From NCBI RefSeq assembly GCF_901709675.1, contig NC_051095.1:1946795-2010794 (forward strand): a DNA stretch of 64,000 nucleotides, in the 5' to 3' direction. Shown one piece after another: positions 1 to 12,234 of this stretch. The notes beneath the pieces are model-generated. The model was not told where the DNA came from, did not search any database, and was given only the letters and a program-made list of their open reading frames with translations. The position numbers and the translations under genes were made by a program. Source of the DNA: Syngnathus acus (taxonomy: Eukaryota; Chordata; Actinopteri; Syngnathiformes; Syngnathidae). Numbering within the stretch: position 1 is the first letter of the stretch; the number at the start of each line of letters is the position of its first letter.

Positions 1-1231
1 CTAATCTGTTCTAGAAATCACTGCACAACATTTTCGTCCAAATTCTAAAACGTTCCAAGTTGTTCTTGAGAGGCATTTTGGACCATTTAAAATTACAGCA
101 CCTCTCCGAACGATGAATCGATTTTCGAGTTGTCGATTAATTAGACGGCGCCCCTCGACGACTGCATGAGACGCAAGAGAATATAATGGAACGTAATGGA
201 AACAAAATACGAGGGCAGCCAAGACGTTTTCTTCGCCGGATGACCGTCAACGTCAGTAGACGTCATCCTGACGGTCATGTGACATCATTGCGACATCATC
301 GCAGCCACGTGACCGTTTGGTATTTGGCTTGCGATGAAAACCTTGCCAGAATTCCTTCAGTCGCAAGAGAGCGGACTCGGTGATTGATGTTGGACTCTCA
401 AGAGATGCTTTTTGTCTTTTGTCATTTGCTCTTTTTGTCTCGTGACAGCCCCGAGTGTCCCTCAGACGCCATTGTGATCAGGACAAAGACCTTCTCCTCT
501 TTTCTTATCACAGCACCGGCGGATCCTCCTCTGCTGACGCGCCGCGACTCGCTCGCGTGCTCAAACCTGCCAACGCACGGCAAAGACGCAAGTGAGATGA
601 CATTTTGAATTTCTCTAAATAGAAAACGAAATTCCATAATGGCCACCAAGTCGTCAAATTGACACTCGAGCAGCGGCCCTCACCGACGGGTCCGTGTTGG
701 GCCGCACATTGATGCTGAAGGCAGATTACATTCACATGGCAACGCATACACGCTGACATCTGATTGGACAATGTAACGCTAGAGCTCAGACATCTGCAGG
801 CCACGCAGATAAACGCTTGCTCGGCATTGTTGGGGCGTGGACTCATCGGCGGCGAACGTGTGAGGAAAGCTCAACTCGCGTGCTCGTGTGTCAGCGTGTG
901 TGTAGAGTCACGATGTCAACTTGCAAAATCCTGGCTGATCCTCAAAAGGAGCGCCAGGGCCAGCCAGGCGGGCGGGCCTTGGCTACCATTGAGGGAGGAT
1001 TACGCACGAGACCACTCAAGTGATTGACACGCCATTCAAATGTTGGGTGTGTGTCTTTTGATGATCAGTGTCGTCACTTCTCACGCACTCAAGTGGAGTG
1101 AGGTGCATGTTTTAGGTCACCTGTAGATGAATATTTCTCTATGTGTTGTGTGGTGATGTGATAGCAAGGTGGTGCTGACCCGATGACATCACACTTTCGG
1201 AACAAGGCCGGATGACCTTGTTAACTCCCCA

Positions 1232-1256
<25 letters not shown>
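1232..1256. repeat. (GT)n microsatellite
   Basis: Uninterrupted GT dinucleotides pass into a short GC run. The long open frames overlapping it come from the repeat and are not genes. Confidence 0.9.
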
Positions 1257-1262
<6 letters not shown>

Positions 1263-2242
1263 GCAGCTGAAGGTAAAACAAGGTGAGCCCGCGAGGAGGC
1301 CGGAAATATCCGCAGGTCCCCGCCCCGCCCTCCATTAGAAAGGATGAAAGTGCAAGAGGTGCCAGGCATCGTCTTGTTCAGGTAACCATGGCAACCGCAA
1401 AGCCAGCCCCATGTACCCCGTGGCCTCGTTTCAACATAATCTGCCCACAAAAAAAAAGTAAAAATAAAACAAAAAGCAAAACAAAAGAAAGTCTCGGAAG
1501 GTCTGGGAAGGTCTCGGAAGGCGGCACCGCCGACGGCTCCAGTTACAGGTCTGGTCTTGGGCCACGCCCCTTTCTTGCAACCCTAATTACAGACAAACAC
1601 ATCATTTACTACATTTATTTTCTGTGCGTGCACATTTCCACTTCTTATTTTTATATAGTTGTGGAAAAGTATGCAAAGACTTTGAAATGAGCTGGAAATA
1701 AAGTCATCCAGCGGTGGCCAAGCACATCTTTTTGTTGGACACACCATAAAAGAATAAAACCTCTCGAAGAGCTAAGAGAGTCCAGTCAAGGTGAGACGTC
1801 AAGCAAAAGGAATGGATGTGGGGAGGTAGCAAACATCAAAAAGATCCACAAAAATTTCAGGGTTGACATTTCAATTAGGGCTGCTTTGCTACTTCGGGGC
1901 CTGGACGCATTGCTTCCTTCCGCGGGAAATGACAATTGAAAACGTTTCTCTGGACATTTTGTCTGCCGATTGACGCTCAGCGGAAGATGGCTGCGGCAAG
2001 AGGACAGAAGAAAATCCAAGGTCAAGCCCACGGAGGTGCGATGCGGTCGACGGACTTCAATCGATTTCGGCCGTGTCACCCGACGTGTGCTTCTGTCATT
2101 TTTCCCTCTCTTTTGTCCCCAGCAGGTCACTTGGCGCATTTTGAAACGTCTTGGAGCAGAGAGCAAAATTGACGACAAGAGAAAGAAAGGAAACGAGAGC
2201 GCGCCAGAAGATGAAATGAGAGGGAAAGCTGATCTTCAGAAG

Positions 2243-2255
2243 AGGTCAGAGGTCA
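2243..2255 (+). promoter_or_regulatory. Perfect DR1 nuclear-receptor half-site repeat
   Basis: Two AGGTCA half-sites are separated by one base and followed by AAAG. This is the consensus for RXR heterodimers, HNF4 and COUP-TF. It stands alone in gene-free DNA 4 kb downstream of the neurogenin gene, so only the motif is certain and its function is unknown. Confidence 0.4.
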
Positions 2256-4813
2256 AAGCGGCACGACCGCCGCCAGTGGTTGGCTTGACCTTTGACCAGA
2301 CAGGCTGCTCGACAGCCTTCAAAGACAAGATCCAAAATGTCATCTAGTTATTGAAAACGGACGAGCGCAAATCTGCGAAGGTGCTGCTGGAAGAAATGCC
2401 GAAAAGTATTTTCTTTTTTTTTCCCAGCACCCCCAAAAGGATTTTTTTTCTGTGAAAATGACCAACTGTTGTCATCAACCGACAAGCGGCCAACAAAATA
2501 CACATAATCACGCTCTAGTCGAAACAACACTGATGCCATGTGCTGATAGTACTTTAACTTTAAGTCGTTTGGAACCCGGAACCTTCCGGCTGCAAGGCAG
2601 AGTCGCTCTTCACTTTTTCACCGTGCTGCTGACAAGTAAACAAAGCTCATCAGACTCAACTGCAAACTACATTAGGATGAGCACACTTTGGCATACAGCT
2701 TCTTTTGTTTATCTCAACATATCTGCGAGCACACAAACACACACGCGTGCACACACAGGTGCGGCAGGAACAGCAACGTAAAGCTGCTCTCAGGTCAGTT
2801 TGTTTAATGATAAAAGTGTGCACCACCTGCTCTTATGGGTGTGTGTGTCCTGTGTGTGTGTGTCCTGTGCACGTTTACACAATCACTTAGTGTTTCCGCA
2901 TTGGACTTGATTGAATTTGTGAAATGTGTTATGATGTTTTAAATATGACTTTTTTTCAGGGTTAAAGGTCACAAAAACTACACATCCTCATCATCCTCGT
3001 TGTCATCATCATCAACATTCATGCTGGTGAGGGAATTTCAATCAACATTTCAACACACACACACACAAGTGTTGTTTTGTTGTGGTGCGCAGCGGGTGCG
3101 CCGCTGACGCATCTTGTTGAAAGCAGCAGAAAAAGTGGCCTAAAAAGCGGAACGTCGTGAAAAAGCCGGCCAAAGAAAAAAGTAAAAAGCGTAACGTCGT
3201 GAAAAAGCCATTAAAAGAATATTTTGGCTGCCCCCCCCCCCCCTCCCCGACACACAAACAAATGCAAATGGATGTGAGAAGTTTAGAGCGGGACCCCCGT
3301 ATGAGAGGGGCTCTGAATGGGCTCTAAAGGAGCCTCTAATTAATCTAAGTACGGCACCAATAGGCCCACTTGGAATTTTGTTCTCCTCTTTATGTGAATG
3401 GAGGGTGGGGGCGGGGGAGGGAGGGGGGCAAAGAAAGAGAAAGAAAAGAGAGAAGGGATCAGGCCTCCACCTTTTCTATCGGCGGGCCCGCCTCATTCAG
3501 ACCGGCCGTGTTTAACAGCCCCCCCCCCCTCGCCCCCCACAGCCCGCCCGACACACACCCTCACGCCCGGGTATCCGGCAACGGACATTTTTTTTTTTTT
3601 TTAACGGCTCCATTCAAGCTGGGCTGCCGGTGTCGGTCAGTGTCCCGGTCCCGGTCCTGGTCCCGGTCCCAGCAAGGTCAGCTGGACAAAGGCGACAGAA
3701 GGGGGCGTTTGTGGTCAATCAGTAACGGAGCTAAAGGGCATGCGCCTGTGGGGAGTTGGCCGGCTTCTAAAAGGGCTTTCAGAGAACCCAACCCAACCCA
3801 ATCCATCCACCCCCCCCCCACCACACACACACACATACAGCCCCCCTTTGAATGGGCCCCTTCACAATCACTTGAAAGGAGCTCAGGGTGTCCCCCAAAC
3901 AAAGTCCAAAGCAGCAAAAGCCTGAAAGAGCCTCTAATAAGCTTTTAACTATTTTACATCGGGGCGCTCTCCTGCTCCCTTGCACCCCTGCTTGCTCCTT
4001 AGCCCCCCCAGCTGCCCCCCCCCCCCAAACCTCACTGCCATTGTATTTCCCGCCTGATTTATCCTTTCCTTCAAGCCGCGTTGCAAGCTTTTCAATGTCC
4101 TCTCAAAGCCGTACAAGTTCTTCATTATTCCGTCTGGACCGGGACCGACCCCTCCCGAGACCTACGCCGGACCGGAGAGCTCAGAACGGGAGCGTTCGTC
4201 CCTCGCGCCGCAGCGTCGGAGCTCAAGACGTTTGGGTGTCATGGACCTCGGTGGTCCGGTCGCCGTGGAAACACTTTATTGCTGTGGAAATTGCTCGAGT
4301 CTTTGAGGAGGTCAGAGTTCGGCGAGGATACGATGGGCCGTGGGGTGCGGGGGGTCCCGCTCGGGGGGCGACGTCACAGCCAGGAGCCTCTCGGCCTCTG
4401 GATGACTTTTGCGCCGCTCGTTATAAATTTCATGCTAATTGTTGAGCGACCGCCAAGCGACAGGGCAGACGGTCCGCCAAAGATGACGAGCTCATCGCAA
4501 CTAGGAGGATGCCGGTTACCGTGACGACGTCTTGGCAAACTGGAGAGAGAACTGAAAATGTGCACTGCGATGACGTTGGATAGTCGGCCATCGTATAGAC
4601 GAGGGTCAACCACCTTTTTTGGGCGGGCGCTAATTCTCAGCTAGCGATTCGTTAGCATAGACAACATTGAGCAGATGAATTTCTGGATGTCCCTCTGAAT
4701 TTCCATTCATCTGCAAAACGAGACGTGCTTGTCGTTGTCATATGACCGCTTCACTTCCTGACAGCCAGCAGCCGGCTCAGATAGTTCAACAAATTAGTCA
4801 GGGCTGCCCTGAG

Positions 4814-4845
4814 GTGTGCGTGTGCGTGTGTGTGTGTGTGTGTGT
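4814..4845. repeat. (TG)n microsatellite
   Basis: A TG/CG-interrupted dinucleotide tract runs into a G-run. It generates spurious valine/cysteine open frames on both strands. Confidence 0.9.
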
Positions 4846-6148
4846 CTGGGGGGGGAGTTACAGGTGCAATCAGTGGCACAAGGTGGAGTGTGGGGGTCCC
4901 AGGGGAGGAGTCAGAGGTTATCTGGAGGAGCAGAGGGCACAGAACTTCCATCTGCTTCACTTTTCATGATCCTATCAGACCTCCGACACCCCCCCACCCC
5001 CACCCCTACGCAAGGCCTCCACATGAACTTCTACAATGTTCACTTCCATCTCAATGCTGGGAAAAGCAATGTGCGTGTGTGTTTTCATATTGCATGGGTG
5101 CTCTCTTGATTGACACTTTCCTGTCACTTAGTGGGCGGGCCCCAATCACCCCTGAGGCAGTGTGTGTGCGTGTGCGTGTGTGTGTGTGAGGTGCAAGACC
5201 ATCGAGTATGTCGTGTGTATTTTTGTGTGTTGTCTTTGTGAGCGTCAGTAGCCTTGTGACTTTTTGTCTTTTTTGTCTCCGAAACAGTTTGGGCTAATGA
5301 CTGACTCGTTCAAATGGGCCGTTTTCCAGAATAGGACTTTTGTCTCGTCTCGATCACTCTTGATTGTTGGACTATGGCATAGAGACACTCGCACGGCAGT
5401 AAAAACGTGCGTGTGCGTGCTTAAGAGGCCTCAAGCACACACTTCTACCTGTCGACCCCCTGACCTTTGAACTCGAGAGGTTACTTGTGTCAATGAAGAC
5501 CTTCTGACTCAGGCTCCGCCCCCCTGGCATTTTGTGGACTTTTTCCGCTTTCCTTGGCTGCTCTTCTGTCTCCACATCTCATCTTCCCACCTCAGCCCTG
5601 CAAATAGTTTTGTCCGATTTACTTACGTCCAGGAGTTACCCTGCTGTGAGCGCGTAGCGTGAAGCGGAAGGTGTCAAGTGAGCAGCAGATGTCGGCTCCG
5701 CCCCTTCCAGACGAAAGACTTGTTGCAAAAACAGACGCTTAGCCGCCAGCTAATTGCTGCTTGAAGTCGGACGAGCTGTTGAGAAGGCATCATCAAGAAT
5801 TCTCGTCGTTGATCGGGAGAATTCTGACAAGATTGCAAAAATCTGGCTTTTTTTTTGTTTTTTTTTAAAGTCGCATTGTGCTCAAAACAAATACTTTATC
5901 TCGGAGCAGAAGATTTCAAAATATTCTGGTTGCTTTTAAAGGTCTGGCAGATGAGAAGATTCATTTTGCATTCATTTTTTATTTGCAAAAAAGCTGATTG
6001 ATTGGAAATGATAATGTGAGTCATTGTTCCCGTCGCGTGTTAACTTTTGCTACCTTCACGAGCTTGATGTTGAAGATTTCAACATTACATATTTTAAATA
6101 AATCCACAATCATGCTTAGAATCCTAACCCTGATTGAAGCATGAGGAT

Positions 6149-6182
6149 ACACACACACACACACATACACACACACACACAC
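6149..6182. repeat. (CA)n microsatellite
   Basis: CA dinucleotides with one TA interruption lie about 130 bp beyond the probable poly(A) signal of the neurogenin gene. Confidence 0.9.
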
Positions 6183-6310
6183 CACAACACAACATACACG
6201 GAACATGCAGTTACAATGTGATCATTCGTCAAGCCCCCACTCCCCCATTCTGTGCTTGTATGCGAGACACACAAAGAGGAGTGTTGTATTTTTTGTATAA
6301 AAGTAAAAAC

Positions 6311-6316
6311 TTTATT
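6311..6316 (-). terminator. Poly(A) signal of the neurogenin gene
   Basis: AATAAA reads on the minus strand about 285 bp after the stop codon. It is the first canonical signal downstream and gives a short 3' UTR. Confidence 0.65.
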
Positions 6317-6600
6317 GTGCTGAAAAGTGTCAGTGAGGAAATAGGATAAAATCTTTCTGTATGTACAAATAGTTCCAAAACATTCCAAAAATAAATAAAG
6401 CCAAGTCCTCATGAATAATGAATGAGTCTTGAGTGTGAAATTTCACACAACTAATTGGAGAGTTGACCTTTCGACTTGGCTTGGGCGCTCGTGCACGCGC
6501 ATGCAGGGCTCCATCGGAGTGTGAGAAGCACCTGTACTCGCGCTCGCGCCGGGAGGTCCGTGAAGGCGAGGGTGGGGATGGGGGGGGGTCACTCCAACGG

Positions 6601-7140
6601 TCAGAAGAGCCCCCGCGGGCGGCCAAAGAGCGCGTGCTCGTGCGCGTGTTCGAGCGGGCTGCCCGGGCTGTAGGCGGGCGAGGAGGAGGAGGAAGATAAT
6701 GAAGACGGCGAGGAGGACGGCGAGCTTGTGCAGCAGGAGAACCAGCCGGAACCGGGGCCGTCGCCGAGGGCACCGTCGCGGGGGACTCCGCCGCGGTCGG
6801 CCATCCGCAGTGTCTCGGCCAAGGCCCAGATGTAGTTGTGCGCCATACGCAGGGTCTCGATCTTGGTCAGCTTCGTCTCGTCTGGTAGCGCCGGAAGCAC
6901 GCGGCGCAGCTCTTCCAAGGCGCCGTTGAGGTTATGCATCCGGTTCCGCTCGCGGTCGTTGGCCTTCAGCCGGCGGCTCTTCCGGACCACGCGTACGGTG
7001 GCCTCGTTGCGCGCGCGCCCCCGCCGCCGCTTCTTCTGCGTCGGTGGCGGAGGCGGTGGCGACGAGGAGCGCGTGCTGGCGCGCGAGTCATCATCGTCGT
7101 CGCTCAGCTGGAAAAAGTCGTGCATGGCGTACGCGTCCAT
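6601..7140 (-). CDS. neurog1: Neurogenin-family bHLH transcription factor
   Basis: This single-exon gene encodes 179 residues. Neurogenins are proneural DNA-binding factors that heterodimerise with E proteins on E-boxes and start neuronal differentiation. Residues 13-18 are acidic, 25-32 are Ser/Pro-rich, and 36-44 form a basic cluster (KKRRRGRAR). The bHLH at about 53-115 contains [13 protein letters not shown] in the basic/helix 1 part and [18 protein letters not shown] in helix 2, which is diagnostic of neurogenins. The tail is Ser-rich with Pro and a late His/Glu patch. The chosen ATG at 7140 lies about 95 bp downstream of the expected start from the TATA box. A longer upstream open frame is promoter and 5' UTR. 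Intronless structure fits the family. The family call is firm. Paralogue choice (neurog1 over neurog3) rests on my recollection that neurog1 and 4p16-type genes share a chromosome in zebrafish. Confidence 0.85.
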   Translation of the reverse strand: MDAYAMHDFFQLSDDDDDSRASTRSSSPPPPPPTQKKRRRGRARNEATVRVVRKSRRLKANDRERNRMHNLNGALEELRRVLPALPDETKLTKIETLRMAHNYIWALAETLRMADRGGVPRDGALGDGPGSGWFSCCTSSPSSSPSSLSSSSSSPAYSPGSPLEHAHEHALFGRPRGLF

Positions 7141-7263
7141 GTGTGCGGCGGCTGGGCTCAGGTGAGCGAGCGAGCGCGTGCGTGCGTGCGTGCGTGTGCG
7201 TGCGTGAGGGCTCAGGACGAGCGAGATCGTGCGAGTGTGGCACACGACCGACCTCAGCCCGCC

Positions 7264-7270
7264 TTTTATA
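7264..7270 (-). promoter_or_regulatory. TATA box of the neurogenin gene
   Basis: TATAAAA lies on the minus strand 124 bp upstream of the start codon, placing transcription initiation near 7235-7240 and giving a 5' UTR of about 95 nt. The flanks are GC-rich, so an isolated TATAAAA here stands out. Confidence 0.7.
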
Positions 7271-7399
7271 CTGCACGCACACAATGGATGGACCCCCCCC
7301 CTCGCCCCCCAGGTCCCTGCCGTGCCCCCCCGATCCTTTGCCCCCCTGGGGAGGATGAAGAAGATGAATGAAGGCTGCCCCGTGCCGCGGGAGCTGCTC

Positions 7400-7456
7400 A
7401 TTTGCATAACCAGCCCGCGGGCACGAGGAGCGTGCCACCAATCACGGCCAACCAAT
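7400..7456 (-). promoter_or_regulatory. Octamer and paired NF-Y sites upstream of the neurogenin gene
   Basis: An ATTTGCAT octamer (POU-factor site) lies at 7400-7407. Two CCAAT pentamers lie at 7438-7442 and 7452-7456, 14 bp apart and on the same face. A TCACGTGA palindrome (E-box) is at 7509-7516. These sites cluster 130-250 bp upstream of the TATA box, a typical proximal promoter arrangement. Binding is inferred from motifs only. Confidence 0.5.
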
Positions 7457-8852
7457 CACAGACTAGCCACGCGCGAGTCAGCCCCCCCCCCCCCGTTTCC
7501 ACCCCAGGTCACGTGACGCTAAAAAGTCCGTCACACGAGACACAATCCGCGTGTGCGTGCGCTCGTTGTGTCGTCATTAAGAAATCATGAGACTGTGCGC
7601 GTGCGCGCGCAATATATCAAAGGTGAATAGCACCATTGTGTGCGCGCACCGTGCACTTCTTTTCACGCTTTGTGTTGCTTTTCTTTCTTTTGCTGCTGCT
7701 GCTGCGGCTTTTCTCATTGTAATGCACGCGCAGCGCACGTGCGCGACACCAAACGGCCTCCAATTGGGACCTGTGCGACTTGTTATATTATTAACAATTC
7801 CCACTTTTCATTGTCTTCATTATTTTGCATTGTGTAGACAAATGTTGCTGAAAGCTTTCCGATCTCAAAATATTCGGAACTCATTGCCAACATAAGTGAA
7901 ATGCGCTTTGATAAATCAATTTATAAAAGTCGCCGGATTTTTGTTTCTCCATCATGTTTTGCTGTCTTGTTGAAATTTTTATTTAGATGCGCAATATCGT
8001 TCTCCCTTCTTAGAAGTGGTTGATGTTTGCTTGAATTATTCACTTGCACACTTCCGCAGTTTCATGCACCAAGCACCGTCCATAATTCTCAGGTCGGTCC
8101 ACGCTTATTGCTTATAGTGCAAAATAACAGACAGTGTTGTCGTTAGATCTTTTTTTAATCTCTCATTTCATGAGATGCACCTGTATGGATTGATACAATT
8201 AGTTGGGAGGGGGGGGGGGCACAAGTGGGCTATTTTACAAGAGGGAGGAGTTTATGAGGTTTCTTTTTTTTCTTTTACGGCATGTTGACTTCAAAGTGTG
8301 GGAGCAGATTGTCTTCGTGCACGTAAAAGTGAATTTTAAAAGTGGGTGCCACACGCGCACATCCACGCACACGCGACGACCGTAATTAATAAGTGTGCCT
8401 GACCAGGCCTGGTCTGGCCTGGCGACAACGGTCAGCGTCACGTGACGTCGGTGCCCTAGCGTGCTTTTGAAACTCAAGCAAAGCCTTAAAATTGCTGGGT
8501 TGAAAATTGAAGCGATCAGTGGAAGTTGTGTCAACTCAATTCTGGGCATCGTTGGCTTGTTTTGGTCCCATCAGTGTAAACATTGAGATGAGTGAAAATG
8601 TGCTGCTGATATGCCGCTATGTGTTCTTTCTCTTTTTCCAGCTTTCCTTCTTCAGCCTTTGCTGCCTTGTGGACGTTTTCATTTGCTTTGTGTACACTTG
8701 ATGATAACCCCCCCCCCCCCCCATGAAAGCGCCCCCCATGAAGAGGAGCGAAAGAAAAGACGAAAAGAAGAAAACAAGTGAAAGAGAAAAGCGCTGGAGT
8801 GAGAGGTGTGTGGAGAGCAGCTTGGGCGGGATTAAGACACGAGACCCGCAAC

Positions 8853-8872
8853 CCCCCCCCCCCCCCCCCCCC
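8853..8872. repeat. Homopolymer C tract
   Basis: A run of about 20 consecutive C sits just after a lysine/glutamate-looking purine stretch. A similar run occurs at 8708-8722. Length may be inaccurate because of sequencing. Confidence 0.85.
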
Positions 8873-11093
8873 AACTTCTCGTCTTCAGTTTACGCACGAG
8901 TGAGGCGCTGCCACAAGTCATGTTTGCGCCCTCAACTGTTGTTGATGTTTTGTAAAATGAAGCCTTATGCTAATTTGTGGGGCAAACGTGAAGCAGGCCA
9001 GCACGTTGGAGACGCAATTGGAACGTGCAAATTTGCAGAGGAGGCAAAAGCGCAAGAAAACACAACGTTTTTTTTCCATTCCAATCGTTGAAAAAAAAAA
9101 AATTACATTCCGTATTTCAAGTCAACTTTCTATCTTTTACGGAGATGGTTGTCTCTTTTTATAACTTTACCGCAATGTAAAGTGAAACGTGATAGCTGCT
9201 CCGCAGATGCAAATGCGGTTTACAAGAAGTTAAAAAAAAATAAAAATACAGGCGAGACTGCATGAACGACAATTTTATCATCTCTATTTAGGACCACTTG
9301 AAAAAATTGGCTTGTTTCAATTAATTCGAAGTACTTGTTGAACCTAATTTTTTTACACGAGTCACAATAAATATTACAAAATATAAATATATGCAATATT
9401 TATACGCACTATATATACACGGTATATAAAATATTACATTAGAATCGATCATTTCAAACACATCCAGTTTTTATTTTATTTTATTTTCGTGCGCACAAAG
9501 CGACATGAAAGCCATTCAGCTCATTGCATTTATTTCTTGGCAAGACTGTTTTTTTAAGTCACTGAAGAGGGAAGTCAGTAAAATTCAGCGAGCAGGTTGC
9601 CAGCAATGACAGCGCTTGTGTTGGCGCATGCAAGCAGTGCTCACGAGCAAGCCACTTTTTGGAAGAAGCTCCCACACCTGGACCAGGATCTGGTTGCCGC
9701 CGTCACGCGAGGTACGGGCGGGCGGGCGTGCGCCGTCGGCGTTTCCACGGCGCCGCTCGTCTTGAGCTAAATTATCAGACGAGCAAACAGCGAGCGACAA
9801 GTGAAAAGGAAGCGGCTCCCAGAATGCAATAGCAGATTGATGAAGAGGCGGTGGCCGTGCGCGTCCGCGCATTCAGCGCCGTGATTGACGACGGCCACCA
9901 TTACATTAAAACCTTCCTGGGCAACAAGGCAACAATGGCGAGGGGCCGCGAAAGATGCCGTGATGGACGCCGCCAGAGCGCCGCCAAGGTTTGTCCCAAA
10001 TGAGGGACGAGCGTCATTTTGTTGACGCACTTTTTTTTGTTGTTGTTGTAGTGTCACATGGCTTGAGTCCGCTCGGTTTTGAGTCAATCTTAAGCTTGTG
10101 AAAGACTTTATTTGACATGGGCACGTATCTTCAATTTTGGAAAGACCGCTTATGTTAAAGCGAAACAGCTTTTGTCGTGCTGTGTGTCCTCACAGGTCGA
10201 AATCTTGCATCATTAAACCAAACAAAAGGCGAGAAGATCTTCCACTCACGCTTACGTGGGGCAGCCGTGTTTCTGAAAAGGACATGAAGATTTTTGGTGG
10301 GAAATATGATTATTTCAAATTGTCAGCCTGACCTTTTTTGGATCCCATCAAGGGGACAAGTGTGGCCTTGTCACACCTCAGATCAAAAATATTATCTGAT
10401 GAGACGTAAGACAGTCCTTTGTTTAATGTCCTCGCTCAGAAAGACGCAACATTGAAACAAGAACAGCCCGACTGACTTTACTGACTAAATGATGAGGATT
10501 CCGGTTTTGATAGCAAAAGAGCCACATACAAACTTTGCTAGTACGACTCTGACTCGAGCCGTCATTAGAAAGGCCACAAAAAAAAAAAAGGTAATCTGCG
10601 CTAATTTTTGTTGAACTGAGAAGACAAAACGGTTGGTAGGTCCAGCTGTCTGGCAAAAATGCAAGGCCATCATTGGTATCGATGTCCAGACTGGTTTTAG
10701 TTCTCCTTCTCCACCAGTAAAGAATCAACCCCGGCTCGCATGATTTTTAGCTAACGCTAGCACACAGATGCCCATCCAAGTTAACTGTCCCCATTTTGTG
10801 TGGCTCAGTTTTCCCTTTTTCAATATCAGGAAAAAAATAGACACGCTGTCGCTTGGACTGCAAACGTGCTTGCAGATCACGCACCCACAATGGACTGCGC
10901 GTGTGTATGTGTGTGTTATGGCTGAGGGGGTGGGGTGGTGGGGGGGGTGTCTCTGGGACTGTTTTTGAGAGCAATAACTTGAATTGGTGGCAACAAAAGA
11001 AGCGGTGAAAAGGAGCCGAGGAGCTGTGAGTCTTGACTTGACAAAGCTGCAAAAACTTTCTTTCAGCCTAATGAAGCTGTTGTCCGAGGGCGG

Positions 11094-11136
11094 CCGTGAG
11101 GGAGGAGGGGGGGGGGGGAATGGGGGGGGGGGACGG
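11094..11136 (+). repeat. G-rich tract with quadruplex potential
   Basis: Two G-runs (11107-11118 and 11122-11132) are flanked by further GGG triplets, with interruptions of one to three bases. This composition can fold into G-quadruplexes. Confidence 0.6.
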
Positions 11137-12129
11137 GACGCTGTCCTCGGACGTGATTTGTCATACAATCAGAATCTTTAGGACCCCGCCACACCTCCTC
11201 TCCATATGTCTGCTTACTTTGCATCTGAAAGGTGGGGGTGGCACTGTGTGTGTGTGTGTGTGGGGGGGGGGGCTTTTTTTTATGGCTGCACAGTCTCAGT
11301 TTGACAAAAGTGACGACACACGCACACGATAAAATTGTTGACATTAATATGAGAGCAATAGAAGGGAAAAGTTTGATGGGAGTTGGAAGTAGTTGTGCAT
11401 GTGACCATGGCGACGACAAGCCATCAAGAAAGAAGATCATGAGGAAGATGATGATAGTCAGGGTCATGAAGCCGATGGTGGTGATGAAGATGAAAACAGC
11501 AAAGATGATGATGACAATGATTGTGATGAAGACTGCAATGATTTGAAATGATGACAAGTTTGGAGTGATGACGATACCTCTCAAATTTGGACGATACTGA
11601 AGATGGTAGTGAGGAAGATGATGAAAATGACGAAGATGACAAAGATTCTGATAACCTATAGTCGTGAAGAAGATGATAAAAAATGGGTGATTGGGGAAAA
11701 TTCAATGGTGAGGCTATTTTTAGACATTCCCAACCAATCAGCTTTCTGGAGACCCCGAGGCCCCGCTCTTCTTTGTGTTCGTGTGTGCGTCGGTGTGTGT
11801 GTCCTTCTGCGTGTGGGTGTGCTGCCATCTACTGGCAGAAATACGAGCTTTGAAACAAATCCCACTTCTGGTGAAGTGAAAGTATTTGTTTTTAGTTTTA
11901 CACGACAAGTATTTGTACTCAACTTTGAAGTGATAAAATTTAAGACTATTTTATTTTGAACTAACCCAATGACAATTATTTTGATAGTCCAACGAGGAAG
12001 TTGCTGGTTTATCGATGTAGGCGGGACAGAACAGACGCCAGGAAAAAAAAAGTAACAATCTGAAATGAGAACGTCTGAGACTCTCAAACACAATTAGACA
12101 CAGAAGAAGAAGCAGATCTCAAGAGAAAG

Positions 12130-12234
12130 TAACCGTCAGAAGAAGTAAACCCAAAGAAGTCACGCCACTTCCTGGTGCGTTCGCTACAGCTGTCAATCAA
12201 ACGGGATCCAGGTGTGTTCAGGCCACGCCCCACG
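12130..12234 (+). other. tbc1d2: Possible non-coding first exon of tbc1d2
   Basis: A strong donor (CACG|GTGAGT) follows 12234. A matching acceptor (TTGTTTTAG) precedes 12649, in front of the exon that carries the first in-frame ATG. Splicing the two would give a standard 5' UTR intron of about 414 bp. The 5' boundary is a guess and transcript evidence is lacking. Confidence 0.35.

Larger units (their letters stand above)
1..6310. other. Gene-free left flank
   Basis: I recognise no gene here. The open frames are short, overlap on both strands and sit on low-complexity sequence such as poly-C, CA/TG and purine runs; none resembles a known protein family. The stretch holds microsatellites at about 1232-1256, 4814-4845 and 6149-6182, C-runs near 3231-3242 and 4011-4026, and a perfect DR1 nuclear-receptor motif at 2243-2255. 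Two AT-rich blocks with homeodomain-type cores (about 3300-3370 and 4405-4445) could be conserved non-coding elements. The region lies downstream of the minus-strand neurogenin gene, and I infer it may contain that gene's regulatory DNA. Confidence 0.6.
7520..12100. other. Gene-free interval between neurogenin and tbc1d2
   Basis: I see no gene. Contents: a (CTG)5 tract near 7691; poly-C runs at about 8708-8722 and 8853-8872; AT-rich DNA at 9080-9580; a moderately GC-rich block at 9580-10090; a G-run pair at 11107-11132; and GAT/GAA-rich low-complexity sequence at about 11410-11690 that yields acidic open frames. The sequence is upstream of the neurogenin promoter and is a reasonable place for distal enhancers. 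Confidence 0.55.

Noticed and set aside
3370-3948. 192-residue plus-strand open frame in the left flank
   Set aside because: Low-complexity Ser/Pro/Arg from C-, A- and CA-runs; several overlapping frames are equally open.
6601-7455. 284-residue version of the neurogenin protein
   Set aside because: The extra N-terminus would translate across the TATA box and proximal promoter; the ATG at 7140 fits the family.
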